This document shows, piece by piece, positions 35,166-43,588 of a DNA stretch of 64,000 nt. A model generated the notes under the pieces. It was not told the DNA's origin, searched no databases, and saw only the letters and a program-made list of their open reading frames with translations. The number at the start of each line of letters is the position of its first letter. The stretch's first letter is position 1. This DNA is from Nocardia bhagyanarayanae (GTDB taxonomy: Bacteria > Actinomycetota > Actinomycetes > Mycobacteriales > Mycobacteriaceae), in the NCBI RefSeq assembly GCF_006716565.1, contig NZ_VFPG01000002.1, positions 372,001 to 436,000 on the forward strand. Reading direction: 5' to 3'. The translations under genes were made by a program, and so were the position numbers.

Positions 35166-35882
35166 ATGACCCGCAAGCATTCACATGTCCTGGCTGGAGT
35201 CACCGCGGTGATGATGGCCGTCGCCGGTGCTTTCGCCATTTCCCACAGCGCGGCCTACGCTGAACCGGGGGAGGCCAGCGGAGGAGGGATGCGACTGGTC
35301 GCGTCGGTGGACACCAATGTCGTCGTGTCCACCGGTGATCTCGCATTGGGGGTGCCTTTCGCGCATTCCGCCAAGGTCTCCGGAAACTTCACGGCCACCC
35401 TCGACGGAGCCTCGTCGCTGCGCGGCGGGCTGCTGGTGGCCGGGTATTTGGTCGGCTGCGCGGTCGACATCTCCGACGGGATCGATATCAGCATCGCCGC
35501 GGCCACCGGTGCCAACGTCGACGTGACGCCCGAGCTTCTCGGTCTCGGTGTCGGTCTCGGCCTCGATCTGGACATGCCGCCCGATGTCGCTCTCGATCTC
35601 GATCTCGGTCTCGGTGGGGACGTCACCTTCGGGGTCTTCGGGGAAGTCGGCGGTGAGATCACCGTGAGCGTGAATCCGGGCAGTGTGACAGTCCTGGCGA
35701 TCGCCGAGGCGGAACTGGACGAGGAGTCGACGTTCCCCTTCACCTTCGCGCACTCCAACACCGCGCTGAATGTCAACGGATGTCTCTCCCCGGCATCGGC
35801 CATACCCTTCCTCACCGTGCGCGCCGACGCCCGCAACGGCATCGTGCAAACGACTGGCTACGGCCCGCACTTTGTGTTCTGA
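35166..35882 (+). CDS. MspA family mycomembrane porin
   Basis: The 238-residue product has an N-terminal signal peptide (MTRKHSH, hydrophobic core, AYA at about residue 32) and an MspA-type beta domain with GYLVGCAVDISDGIDIS, then alternating Leu/Asp/Gly strands (LGLGVGLGLDLDMP, LDLDLGLGGDVTFG) and a C-terminal Phe. MspA proteins form octameric channels through the mycolic-acid outer membrane; Nocardia farcinica has NfpA and NfpB. Two Cys residues are present, as in some Nocardia members. Presence confirms a mycolata host. Confidence 0.88.
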   Translation: MTRKHSHVLAGVTAVMMAVAGAFAISHSAAYAEPGEASGGGMRLVASVDTNVVVSTGDLALGVPFAHSAKVSGNFTATLDGASSLRGGLLVAGYLVGCAVDISDGIDISIAAATGANVDVTPELLGLGVGLGLDLDMPPDVALDLDLGLGGDVTFGVFGEVGGEITVSVNPGSVTVLAIAEAELDEESTFPFTFAHSNTALNVNGCLSPASAIPFLTVRADARNGIVQTTGYGPHFVF

Positions 35883-36072
35883 GCCGCCATGGCGGGTGCC
35901 ACCCGCCCGGAGGCGCCTGCCCCTAAACCTCTTCCAGCTGTGATCTGCGACACTGTTTTTGCGCTCCCGAGATCACAGCGACAAGGATGATCTTGCTCCG
36001 CCTCGGCCCTCGTCGTGGCGGAGCAGTCATGTGTTGCAAGGACATTCGATATCTATCGGGGGTCGGGGAGAG

Positions 36073-36519
36073 ATGAGAACCACTATGGTCCGTGGGACCT
36101 TCAAGAACGCAGGCCGCAAGCTGATCGCCGGTGTGCTGCCGTTCGCGGCCGCCGTCGCACTCGTCGGGGTCGCCGCCCCCGCGCAGGCGGCTCCGGTGCA
36201 GGCGCCCGCTCCGGTCGTGCAGCAGGTCGCCGAGCCGGCGCAGGTCGTCGCGGCGGGTTCGGGCATTCCGCTCGAGGAGATCGCGACGAACCCGGAGGCG
36301 AAGAACTCCGATCCGCTGGCCAACGGTGCGGCCGCCGGCGCCGCCGCTGGTGCGGCGGGTTCTGGTGCGCTCGCCGCGGCGTCGTGCCTGCCGGGCTTCA
36401 TCGTCCTCGCGGTGCCGTGCGGCATCGCGGGCGCGATCAACGGTGCGATCATCGGTACGGTCGTCGGCCTGCTCGTCGGCGCCATCGCGCCGGAGGCGGT
36501 GCCGCAGGTGCTGCCCTGA
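36073..36519 (+). CDS. Small secreted protein with glycine-zipper C-terminus
   Basis: A 148-residue protein with a Sec signal peptide (FKNAGRKLIAGVLPFAAAVA, cleavage after AQA near residue 39) and a mature part ending in two Cys (CLPGFIVLAVPC) and a GxxxG-rich hydrophobic stretch AINGAIIGTVVGLLVGAI. This could insert in a membrane or pair with the preceding MspA-type porin, but no family is recognised. GGGGAG lies just upstream of ATG 36073; ATG 36085 is an alternative start. Confidence 0.68.
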   Translation: MRTTMVRGTFKNAGRKLIAGVLPFAAAVALVGVAAPAQAAPVQAPAPVVQQVAEPAQVVAAGSGIPLEEIATNPEAKNSDPLANGAAAGAAAGAAGSGALAAASCLPGFIVLAVPCGIAGAINGAIIGTVVGLLVGAIAPEAVPQVLP

Positions 36520-36531
36520 TCGAGGGGCGTA

Positions 36532-36583
36532 CCTCCGCATTGGCTCCGGCCATACGCGGACTGTCGACGGACTTCGTCCGGCG
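36532..36583. repeat. Intergenic repeat family B, copy 1
   Basis: CCTCCGCATTGGCTCCGGCC and the following CGCGGACTG...GGACTTCGTCCGG segment match 57973-58026 with scattered changes. It lies just after the small secreted-protein gene. Confidence 0.6.
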
Positions 36584-36619
36584 GCGCCATCAGGCGGTTC
36601 CACCGGAACCGTACAGACC

Positions 36620-36665
36620 ACTGGGCCGTGTCCCGGGGGCGAAAGCCCCTGGGGCACGGCCCAGT
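36620..36665. terminator. Long hairpin with GAAA loop between convergent genes
   Basis: ACTGGGCCGTG...GGGGC, a GAAA loop and GCCCC...CACGGCCCAGT form a stem of about 20 pairs with a few mismatches. It separates the small secreted-protein gene from the SGNH hydrolase gene. Confidence 0.75.
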
Positions 36666-36678
36666 TCGTTGTCGGATC

Positions 36679-37371
36679 TCAGTTCGCGGCGGCGTCGGCG
36701 AGGACGCGTGCGCTCAGCGCGCGCACCATTTCCGTGGCGACCACCGCGTGGCCGCTCGTGCTGAAGTGGATCAGGTCGGCGCTCATCAGCTGCGGTCGCA
36801 GCCGCAGCGGGTGGTCCCAGAAGTCGACGAGCACCGCGTCGTAGCGGTCGGCCACCTCCCGGATGACGTCGTTGAGCGCGGCCATCCGCTCCCGCATCGG
36901 CCGCATCGGCGCCATACGCTCGACGTCCCAGACATCGGCGAGGGTGAACGTCGAGACCTGCGCGCCGCCGCGGCTCACGGCGGCGAACAACGCGTCGAGG
37001 TTCGCGCGCACCTGGCCGAGATCACCGCCCGGCAGGAAAAGATCGTTGCCGGCGCAGCTCACGTGGACCAAGTCCGGCTCGAACTCCAATATCCGCCCGA
37101 GTTGTTCGTCGCGCACCTCGGCCGTCGTCGCCCCGATGCGTCCGGTGTTGAGGTAGGCGAGGCCGGGCCGCACGGACGTGAGCAGGGCGGCGAGCCGATC
37201 GGCCCAGCCCTTGGCTTCGTATCCGGGACTCGGGTCGCCGACGCCCTGGGCGATGGAGTCGCCGAGTACCGCGAAACGGCGCCACGGCGCGTCCGCGAGC
37301 AGTACGCGTGCGGCGTCGGGGCTGAGCAGCATCGGATCGTCGGCTTCGGTGTGAATGTCGTTGTGTGTCAT
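36679..37371 (-). CDS. SGNH/GDSL hydrolase
   Basis: The 230-residue product has block I GDSIAQGVGD, block III CAGNDLF (GxND type) and the C-terminal DLIHFSTSGH block, giving the Ser, Asn, and Asp/His catalytic set of SGNH esterases. There is no signal peptide, so it is likely cytoplasmic. Substrate unknown. ATG 37371 lies 8 bases after the stop of the upstream MFS exporter gene, so the two form an operon controlled from the TetR-associated promoter. Confidence 0.88.
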   Translation of the reverse strand: MTHNDIHTEADDPMLLSPDAARVLLADAPWRRFAVLGDSIAQGVGDPSPGYEAKGWADRLAALLTSVRPGLAYLNTGRIGATTAEVRDEQLGRILEFEPDLVHVSCAGNDLFLPGGDLGQVRANLDALFAAVSRGGAQVSTFTLADVWDVERMAPMRPMRERMAALNDVIREVADRYDAVLVDFWDHPLRLRPQLMSADLIHFSTSGHAVVATEMVRALSARVLADAAAN

Positions 37372-37379
37372 GCGAACTC

Positions 37380-38801
37380 CTAGTGGACGGGGACGGCTGT
37401 GGCGGCCGGATCGGGCTGCCGGGTCGGTACCGCGCACAGGCAGGCCGCGACCACGGCGATGCCCGCGCAGACCGCGAAGAGGGTGTGGAAGCCGGCGAGC
37501 GCGTCATCGGGATGGGCGGCGAACACCGCCGCGAGCACGGCGACGCCCAGCGCGCCGCCGACCTGCCGCGCCGTCAGGTTCATGCCGACGCCCGCCGCGA
37601 ACTGCTGCGGCGGAAGCGAGCTCGCCGCGGCGGTGCCCAGCGTCGTCACCACGATGCCGACCGCTCCGCCGCCGAGCAGTCCGGCGGGGATCCACGCCGA
37701 CCACAGCGCGGGATTCGGCCCGAACGCGTCGGTGCTCATCCAGACGAGGCTCGCGGTGAACAGCAGCGCCCCGAGCACTCCGACCCAGCGGCGCGCCGCG
37801 GGCGCGGTGATCCGTCCGGCCAGGGTGGCGGTGACCATCGACGCGACCGCGCCGACGGTCAGCGCGGCGGCCGAGCCGAGCACCGAATAGCCCCAGATCC
37901 CATCCAGGAACAACGGTCCGGCAAGCAGCCAGGCGAACATCGCCGCGCCGAAGACGAACGACGCGGCATTGGCCAGCGCGTACGGCCTGCTCTGCCAGAG
38001 TTCGACCGCGATCGCCGGATTGTGGTGCCGCGCCGACCGCACCAGCGCGGCGACGAGCAGCGCCGCACCGACGCCCAGCACGGCCAGCGTTCCCGGCGAG
38101 GTCCAGCCCCACCGCTGTCCTTCGGTGACACCGGCGACCAGTCCGCCGAACCCGAGCGCGACGGCCACGGTGCCGAGCGGATCCGGCATTGCGCTACCGA
38201 CGGGTCGCGAATCGGACACCGGGATGCGCAGGCCCGCCAGCGCGAGCGCGAGGGCGACCGGCACGTTGATCACGAAGACCGAGCGCCAGCCGAACGCCTC
38301 CACCAGACCGCCGCCGATCGCCGGGCCGACGACCGCGGCGAATCCGCCCGCCGCCGACCACGCGCCGATGGCCGCGCCGATCCGTTCGCGCGGGGTCACG
38401 CTCAGGACCAAACCCAGCGCCGCGGGCACCATGAGCGCGGCCGTCGCGCCTTGGAGCAGGCGTCCGGCGATGAGCCACGCCGCGTTCGGCGCCAGCCCGC
38501 ACAGCAGCGAGGTGAGCGCGAAACCGGCGAGCGCGACGAGGAAGAGCCTGCGCCGCCCGAGCGCGTCGGCGAACCGGCCTCCGGGGGTGAGCAGTGCGGC
38601 GAACGCGACGGCATAACCGCTGACGACCCAGGTCAGCGTGGTCGCCGCGGTGCCGGAGTAGTCGCGCGCGATGGCGGGGAAGGCGATGTTGACCACGGAG
38701 AGATCGAGAAAGGCGATGAACGCCGCGCCGCACGCGATCAGCAGCGTGGTCTTGGCGTTCGTCGCGGGGGGACTGGCGGGCCGTGCGGACACATCGGTCA
38801 T
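37380..38801 (-). CDS. MFS exporter, DHA2 (EmrB/QacA) type
   Basis: A 473-residue protein with about 14 membrane helices. The DHA2 motifs LDLSVVNIAFPAIA (helix 1), GGRFADALGRRRLF (loop 2-3) and helix-5 motif C region (VVGPAIGGGLVEAFGWRSVF) are present. It exports drugs or other small compounds by proton antiport. GAAGG before ATG 38801 supports the start; the longer frame to 39587 runs through the divergent TetR gene. Likely de-repressed when that TetR binds a ligand. Confidence 0.92.
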   Translation of the reverse strand: MTDVSARPASPPATNAKTTLLIACGAAFIAFLDLSVVNIAFPAIARDYSGTAATTLTWVVSGYAVAFAALLTPGGRFADALGRRRLFLVALAGFALTSLLCGLAPNAAWLIAGRLLQGATAALMVPAALGLVLSVTPRERIGAAIGAWSAAGGFAAVVGPAIGGGLVEAFGWRSVFVINVPVALALALAGLRIPVSDSRPVGSAMPDPLGTVAVALGFGGLVAGVTEGQRWGWTSPGTLAVLGVGAALLVAALVRSARHHNPAIAVELWQSRPYALANAASFVFGAAMFAWLLAGPLFLDGIWGYSVLGSAAALTVGAVASMVTATLAGRITAPAARRWVGVLGALLFTASLVWMSTDAFGPNPALWSAWIPAGLLGGGAVGIVVTTLGTAAASSLPPQQFAAGVGMNLTARQVGGALGVAVLAAVFAAHPDDALAGFHTLFAVCAGIAVVAACLCAVPTRQPDPAATAVPVH

Positions 38802-38832
38802 GGCAGATCCTTCGGGAAACGAAAACAAAACG

Positions 38833-38873
38833 TACGACCGTTCGTGCAAATAAAGTACGACCGACCGTTCGTA
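38833..38873. promoter_or_regulatory. Two TetR-type operators between exporter and tetR
   Basis: TACGACCGTTCGT (38833-38845) and TACGACCGACCGTTCGTA (38856-38873) are near-palindromes sharing TACGACC and GTTCGT. Both lie in the 102-base divergent spacer and fit binding by the adjacent TetR protein. Confidence 0.7.
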
Positions 38874-38903
38874 TTTGCAAGACCGCAGTGGAAGAATGGG
38901 GAC

Positions 38904-39503
38904 ATGGCCGAGACGACAACCGATCAGCGCCTGGCCAAAGGCGCCCGCTCCCGTGCATCGATCGCCCGGCACGCCGCCGATGTGGCGTCCGTCGAAGGGC
39001 TCAACGGTGTGAGCATCGGGCGACTCGCCGCCGACCTCGGGATCAGTAAGAGCGGTATCGCCACGCTGTTCGGGTCGAAGGAATCCCTCCAGCTCGCCGC
39101 GGTACAGGCCGCGCGCGAGGTCTTCACGGCCAGGGTGATCGAGCCGAGTCTCGGCGTGCCGCGCGGTGTGCCGCGGCTCCGGACGTTGGTCGACCGCTGG
39201 TTCACCCACGTGACCGAACCGGTCTTCCCCGGCGGCTGCTTCCGCACCGCCACCCTGGTCGAATTCGACAGCAGGCCCGGCCCGGTGCGCGACGCGGTCG
39301 CGGCCGACCACGAGGACTGGATCGGCTTCCTCACCACCGAGATTCGCAAAGCCCAGGATCAGGGCGAGCTGACCGGCCGCGACGCGGACGCGCTCGCCTT
39401 CGAATTGGACGCCGTCATCAGCGCGGTCAGCACGGCACGCCAACTCGGCGACGAAACCAAAGTGCACACCGCCCGCGCGATCGTCGACCGCCTGCTGGCC
39501 TGA
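38904..39503 (+). CDS. TetR family regulator of the divergent MFS/SGNH operon
   Basis: The 199-residue product has an N-terminal helix-turn-helix (GVSIGRLAADLGISKSGIAT, then LFGSKESLQLA) and a C-terminal domain with PVFPGGCFRTATLVEFDSRPG, typical of the TetR_C subfamily found next to exporters. ATG 38904 is preceded by GAAGAATGGGG. It most likely represses the divergent exporter operon and itself via the two operators at 38833-38873. Confidence 0.9.
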   Translation: MAETTTDQRLAKGARSRASIARHAADVASVEGLNGVSIGRLAADLGISKSGIATLFGSKESLQLAAVQAAREVFTARVIEPSLGVPRGVPRLRTLVDRWFTHVTEPVFPGGCFRTATLVEFDSRPGPVRDAVAADHEDWIGFLTTEIRKAQDQGELTGRDADALAFELDAVISAVSTARQLGDETKVHTARAIVDRLLA

Positions 39504-39700
39504 AGAAGTTTCGGCGGCTGTGCCAGCCGGGCAGAAAGCGGCTCGGTCGTAGTCGGTACGCCGCGGTCGGCTCCGGGCGGCGCGCAACGGCGAGGTGAAA
39601 GTCGATCAGCGCGGTAAGAAGCTCGACGGCGGCGGCGCCGTGGAAGGGCGCGGTCGAAGACCATCGATGGGTCTGTGACGGTAGCCCGGTGCTGGGATGC

Positions 39701-40606
39701 TCAGGCGGAGAGGGGCAGGGTGGTGGCGCGGGCCGTGTCGTAGCGGTCCCAGACGATCTCGGTCATGGCGTGGTGTGCGCCGATGACGTTGGCGTGCAGG
39801 AGGTCGGGGGCCGCGGTCGCCAGCCGGTCGGTGAGCAAGCCCAGGGCGAGGAACCAAGGGGCGAGCAGGACGCGATCGGCGCCGCGAGCGCGCAGCCGGG
39901 AAACCGCTTCGTGGACAGTGGGTTCCGTGGTGGCGAAGCAGATTTCGGTGGGCAGGCCGGTCATCGCGGACAGTTGTCGGGCGACGTCGGCGGTGCGTGC
40001 GTTGGCGGCGGAGGACGAGGACCCGACGGCGGCCACCGCGATACCGAGCCGAGTGTCCGCCGTGTTCGGAAAAGCCTGTGACCGAGTGGCGTTCGAAACG
40101 CCCGATGCCGCCGGAGCGTTGCGACCGGCCGACGTCCCGAGAGCTTCCATGGCGCGGTCCTTCAGCGCCCCGACCAGGCGCGGATCGGGGCCGAGTACGT
40201 CCGCCTGGGTGAGCCGCAGACGCGGACGCCTCGCGCGGCACTCGTCCAGCAGACCGGGCAGGTCGATCCGCGCGTGAAAGGCGCTGCCCAACAACAGCGG
40301 CGCCACGATCGCATGGGTATGGCCCTGCGTCGCGACGGCGTCGACCACTTGCTCGACCGAGGGCGCGCTCAGGTCGAGGAAGGCGAGGTGCACGTCGATA
40401 TCGGGTCGGGCCGCCGCGATCTCGGCGACCACCGCCGCCATAGTGGCGGCCGAGCGCGGATCACGGCTGCCGTGCGCGACCGCTATCAACGCGGGCGCGG
40501 TGGCGGCTTGCGTCGGCGCGGTGGCGATCCGCGCGGTGAATCGACGGTCGCCGCGCGACGGCACCGGCGACGCGCCGATCCCGTGCGCGGCGAACACGTC
40601 GGTCAT
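39701..40606 (-). CDS. Sirohydrochlorin ferrochelatase-like protein (CbiX family)
   Basis: The 301-residue product has two CbiX/SirB-like halves: LIAVAHGSRDPRSAATM with the metal-binding His in the first, and VLLAPWFLALGLLTDRL in the second. Such chelatases insert Fe into sirohydrochlorin to make siroheme, the cofactor of NirA. It is the last gene of the nirA-cysH-cysD-cysN operon, starting three bases after cysN; mycobacteria carry a similar gene near nirA (Rv2393). A low-complexity Ala/Ser linker lies between the halves. Confidence 0.88.
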   Translation of the reverse strand: MTDVFAAHGIGASPVPSRGDRRFTARIATAPTQAATAPALIAVAHGSRDPRSAATMAAVVAEIAAARPDIDVHLAFLDLSAPSVEQVVDAVATQGHTHAIVAPLLLGSAFHARIDLPGLLDECRARRPRLRLTQADVLGPDPRLVGALKDRAMEALGTSAGRNAPAASGVSNATRSQAFPNTADTRLGIAVAAVGSSSSAANARTADVARQLSAMTGLPTEICFATTEPTVHEAVSRLRARGADRVLLAPWFLALGLLTDRLATAAPDLLHANVIGAHHAMTEIVWDRYDTARATTLPLSA

Positions 40607-40608
40607 CC

Positions 40609-41904
40609 TCAAACTCCCGTGCCGACCTCGACCGCGGTCAGCACATCGCCGACCAGGCCCGCGCCGAGCGTGTTGCCGCCCGCGGGGTCGATCAGCAGGA
40701 AGCTGCCGGTGTGCCGGTTGGCCCGGTAGTCGTCGGCCGCGATCGGCTCGGCGACGCGCACCGAGATGCGCCCGATGTCGTTGAGCCCCAACGCTTCCGG
40801 ATTCGGGTCCGCGGCGAGCCGCTGCTCGTCGAAGCGCTCGATGAGCGCGCCGACGATGGCCTGGGTGGTGCGGGTGCCGTGCTTGAGCAGCAGCCGGGCG
40901 CCGGGGCGCAGCGGCTTGTCGCCCAGCCAGCAGACCGTCGCGTCGAAGCTGTCGATCGGTTCCGGCGCGTCGGCGACGGCGGCGATGATGTCGCCGCGCG
41001 AGATGTCGACCTCGTCGGTCAGGATCAGCGTCACGCTGCGCCCGGCCTGCGCGACGGCGAGCTCGCCGTCCGGGGTGTCGATGCGCTCCACGGTCGTGCG
41101 CACGCCGGAGGGCAGCACCACGATCTCGTCGCCGGGCGCCACCGAACCGGCCGCGATCTGACCCGCGTAGCCGCGGTAGTCGGGATATTCGGCGGTGCGC
41201 GGGCGGATCACGTACTGCACGGGGAAACGCAGACCGAGCGAGTGCGCGCCGGTGTTGTCCGCGTCGACCGGCACCGACTCCAGGTGCTCGATCAGCGACG
41301 GCCCGTCGTAGTACGGCGTGTTCTCGGAGCGGCTGGCGATGTTGTCGCCGTGCAGCGCCGAGACCGGGATCTCCAGCACGTCATCGGCCGCCCAGCCCAG
41401 GGTGCTGGTGAGCTTGTTGAACTCGGCGGAGATCTCGGCGAACACGCTCGCGGCGTCGTCGACGAGATCGATCTTGTTCACCGCGAGCACCAGCTTCGGC
41501 ACGCCGAGCAGCGCGAGCACCGCCGCGTGCCTGCGGGTCTGCTCGATGACGCCCTTGCGCGCGTCGACGAGCAGGATCACCAGCTGCGCGGTGGACGCGC
41601 CGGAAACGGTGTTGCGGGTGTACTGCACGTGCCCGGGGGTGTCCGCGAGCACGAAAGACCGCTTGGGCGTTGCGAAGTAGCGGTAGGCGACATCGATGGT
41701 GATGCCCTGCTCCCGCTCCGCGCGCAGCCCGTCCACGAGCAGCGAGAGATCCGGGGTGGCCAGACCCTTGTCCACCGACGCGCGGGTGACGGCGTCGATC
41801 TGGTCGGCGAGCACGGACTTCGTGTCGTAGAGCAGCCGTCCGACCAAGGTGGACTTACCGTCGTCGACAGAACCGGCGGTGGCCAGCCTCAATAGGTCGG
41901 ACAT
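40609..41904 (-). CDS. cysN: Sulfate adenylyltransferase GTPase subunit CysN
   Basis: The 431-residue product couples GTP hydrolysis to APS synthesis with CysD. GTPase motifs G1 GSVDDGKST, G2 EREQGITIDVAYR, G3 DTPGHVQY and G4 NKIDLV are intact, followed by EF-Tu-like barrels. It stops after the GTPase part, lacking the APS-kinase (CysC) fusion seen in many mycobacterial CysNC proteins, so PAPS is not made by this gene. This fits the APS-type CysH upstream. TGA of cysD and ATG of cysN are one base apart. Confidence 0.95.
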   Translation of the reverse strand: MSDLLRLATAGSVDDGKSTLVGRLLYDTKSVLADQIDAVTRASVDKGLATPDLSLLVDGLRAEREQGITIDVAYRYFATPKRSFVLADTPGHVQYTRNTVSGASTAQLVILLVDARKGVIEQTRRHAAVLALLGVPKLVLAVNKIDLVDDAASVFAEISAEFNKLTSTLGWAADDVLEIPVSALHGDNIASRSENTPYYDGPSLIEHLESVPVDADNTGAHSLGLRFPVQYVIRPRTAEYPDYRGYAGQIAAGSVAPGDEIVVLPSGVRTTVERIDTPDGELAVAQAGRSVTLILTDEVDISRGDIIAAVADAPEPIDSFDATVCWLGDKPLRPGARLLLKHGTRTTQAIVGALIERFDEQRLAADPNPEALGLNDIGRISVRVAEPIAADDYRANRHTGSFLLIDPAGGNTLGAGLVGDVLTAVEVGTGV

Positions 41905-41905
41905 G

Positions 41906-42838
41906 TCAGAAGTAACCCTCTCGCTTGCGGTCTTCCATCGCGGCTTCGGAAACCCGGTCGTCGCCACGGGTGGCGCCACGTTCGGTCAGTCGGGACGCGG
42001 CCACCTCGGCGAGGATCGCCTCGTTGTCGGCAGCGTCGGAAATGATGGCGCCGGTGGTGGAGCCGTCGCCCACGGTGCGGTATCGCACCGAGCGGGTCTC
42101 CAGCACCTCGCCCTCGCGCGGGCCGCCCCAGACGCCCGGCGTCATCCACATGCCGTCGCGCTGGTACACCGGGCGCTCGTGCGCGTAGTAGATGGTGGCG
42201 AGTTCGACGTTCTCCCTGGCGATGTAGCGCCAGATGTCGAGCTCGGTCCAGTTGCTCAGCGGGAACACCCGCACGTGCTCGCCCGGCGCGTGCCTGCCGT
42301 TGTACAGGTTCCACAGCTCGGGACGTTGCCGCTTCGGGTCCCACTGACCGAAGGCGTTGCGCAGCGAGAAGATTCGCTCCTTGGCGCGGGAGCGCTCCTC
42401 GTCGCGGCGGCCGCCGCCGAACACCGCGTCGAAGCGGTTCTCGGAGATGGCGTCCAGCAGCGGGACGGTCTGCAGCGGGTTGCGGATACCGTCCGGGCGC
42501 TCGGTGAGCCTGCCGTCGGCCAGGTAGTCCTCGACGCTGGCGACGTGCAGGCGCAGCCCGTACTTCTCGACCACCTTGTCGCGGAACTCCAGCACCTCGG
42601 GCAGGTTGTGGCCGGTGTCCACGTGCAGCAGCGCGAACGGCAGCGGCGCCGGCCAGAAGGCCTTGAGCGCCAAGTGCAGCAGGACGGTGGAGTCCTTGCC
42701 GCCGGAGAACAGGATCACCGGCCGCTCGAACTCGCCCGCGACCTCGCGGAAGATGTGGATGGCCTCCGACTCGAGCGCCGCGAGGGTGTCGAAGTCGGTG
42801 ATGCCGAGGGAGCGTTCACTTCTGATGGTCTCGGTCAT
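41906..42838 (-). CDS. cysD: Sulfate adenylyltransferase subunit CysD
   Basis: The 310-residue catalytic subunit makes APS from ATP and sulfate. It has the PP-loop VILFSGGKDSTVLLHL and FPLSNWTELDIWRYIARE, and ends with the usual MEDRKREGYF. ATG 42838 overlaps the cysH stop (ATGA); the longer frame to 43183 overlaps cysH fully and is rejected. Acts in the cytoplasm with CysN. Confidence 0.96.
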   Translation of the reverse strand: MTETIRSERSLGITDFDTLAALESEAIHIFREVAGEFERPVILFSGGKDSTVLLHLALKAFWPAPLPFALLHVDTGHNLPEVLEFRDKVVEKYGLRLHVASVEDYLADGRLTERPDGIRNPLQTVPLLDAISENRFDAVFGGGRRDEERSRAKERIFSLRNAFGQWDPKRQRPELWNLYNGRHAPGEHVRVFPLSNWTELDIWRYIARENVELATIYYAHERPVYQRDGMWMTPGVWGGPREGEVLETRSVRYRTVGDGSTTGAIISDAADNEAILAEVAASRLTERGATRGDDRVSEAAMEDRKREGYF

Positions 42839-43554
42839 GATTGATGCAACCCGCATTCGGTCTTGGCGAGGCCGGCCCAACGGCCGCTTCGCGGATCGGA
42901 TCCCGGCTCCGGCTTCCGTGTGCACGGAGCGCAGCCGATGGACGGATATCCCTCCTCCACCAGGGGATTGACGAGGATGCCGTGCTGTTCGATGTAGGCA
43001 TGCATCTCGTCGTCGGACCACGGTGCGATCGGATTGATCTTCACCAGGCCGAAGGCTTCGTCGTAGGAGATCAGCGGCGCGTTGGCGCGGGTGGGCGCCT
43101 CTACCCGGCGGATGCCGGTGACCCAGGCGTTGTAGCCGGTCAGCGACTTCTTCAGCGGCACGACCTTGCGCAAGCGGCAGCACTCGCCCGCGTCGCGCGC
43201 GAACAGATCCTTGCCGAGCAGCTCGTCCTGCTCGGCGACGGTGTGCTCGGGCCGGACGTTGATCACGTTGACCCCGTACACGGCCTCGACCGCGTCCCGG
43301 GTGCCGATGGTCTCGGCGAAGTGATAGCCCGTATCCAGGAACAGCACGTCGACGCCGGAACGGACCTGCGCCGCGAGGTGCACGAGCACGCCGTCCTGCA
43401 TGTTGGAGGCGACGATGTAGCCGGAGCCGAAGGTCTCGTCGGTCCAGCGCAGCAGGTCGAGTGCCGAGGCGTCGGGGCCGAGTTCGGCCGCGCCGCGTTC
43501 GGCGATCGCCCGCAGCTCGTCTTCGGCGAGCTTGTTCGCGAGTTTGGTTGTCAC
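42835..43554 (-). CDS. cysH: Assimilatory APS reductase CysH
   Basis: The 239-residue enzyme reduces adenylyl sulfate to sulfite using thioredoxin. The 4Fe-4S ligand pairs ECCRLRK and CAPC are both present, which marks an APS-type rather than PAPS-type reductase; the catalytic Cys lies in KTECGLH at the C-terminus. The GTG start has GGGAG upstream. It lies 34 bases after nirA and overlaps cysD by four bases. Confidence 0.96.
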   Translation of the reverse strand: MTTKLANKLAEDELRAIAERGAAELGPDASALDLLRWTDETFGSGYIVASNMQDGVLVHLAAQVRSGVDVLFLDTGYHFAETIGTRDAVEAVYGVNVINVRPEHTVAEQDELLGKDLFARDAGECCRLRKVVPLKKSLTGYNAWVTGIRRVEAPTRANAPLISYDEAFGLVKINPIAPWSDDEMHAYIEQHGILVNPLVEEGYPSIGCAPCTRKPEPGSDPRSGRWAGLAKTECGLHQS

Positions 43555-43588
43555 AGTTGATCTCCCGTCAGCCGAGTCACGATCGTGC

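Noticed and set aside
37365..38903. Long plus-strand frame that runs through the MFS gene into the TetR gene
   Set aside because: Only the part from ATG 38904 has TetR similarity; the rest is antisense to the exporter.
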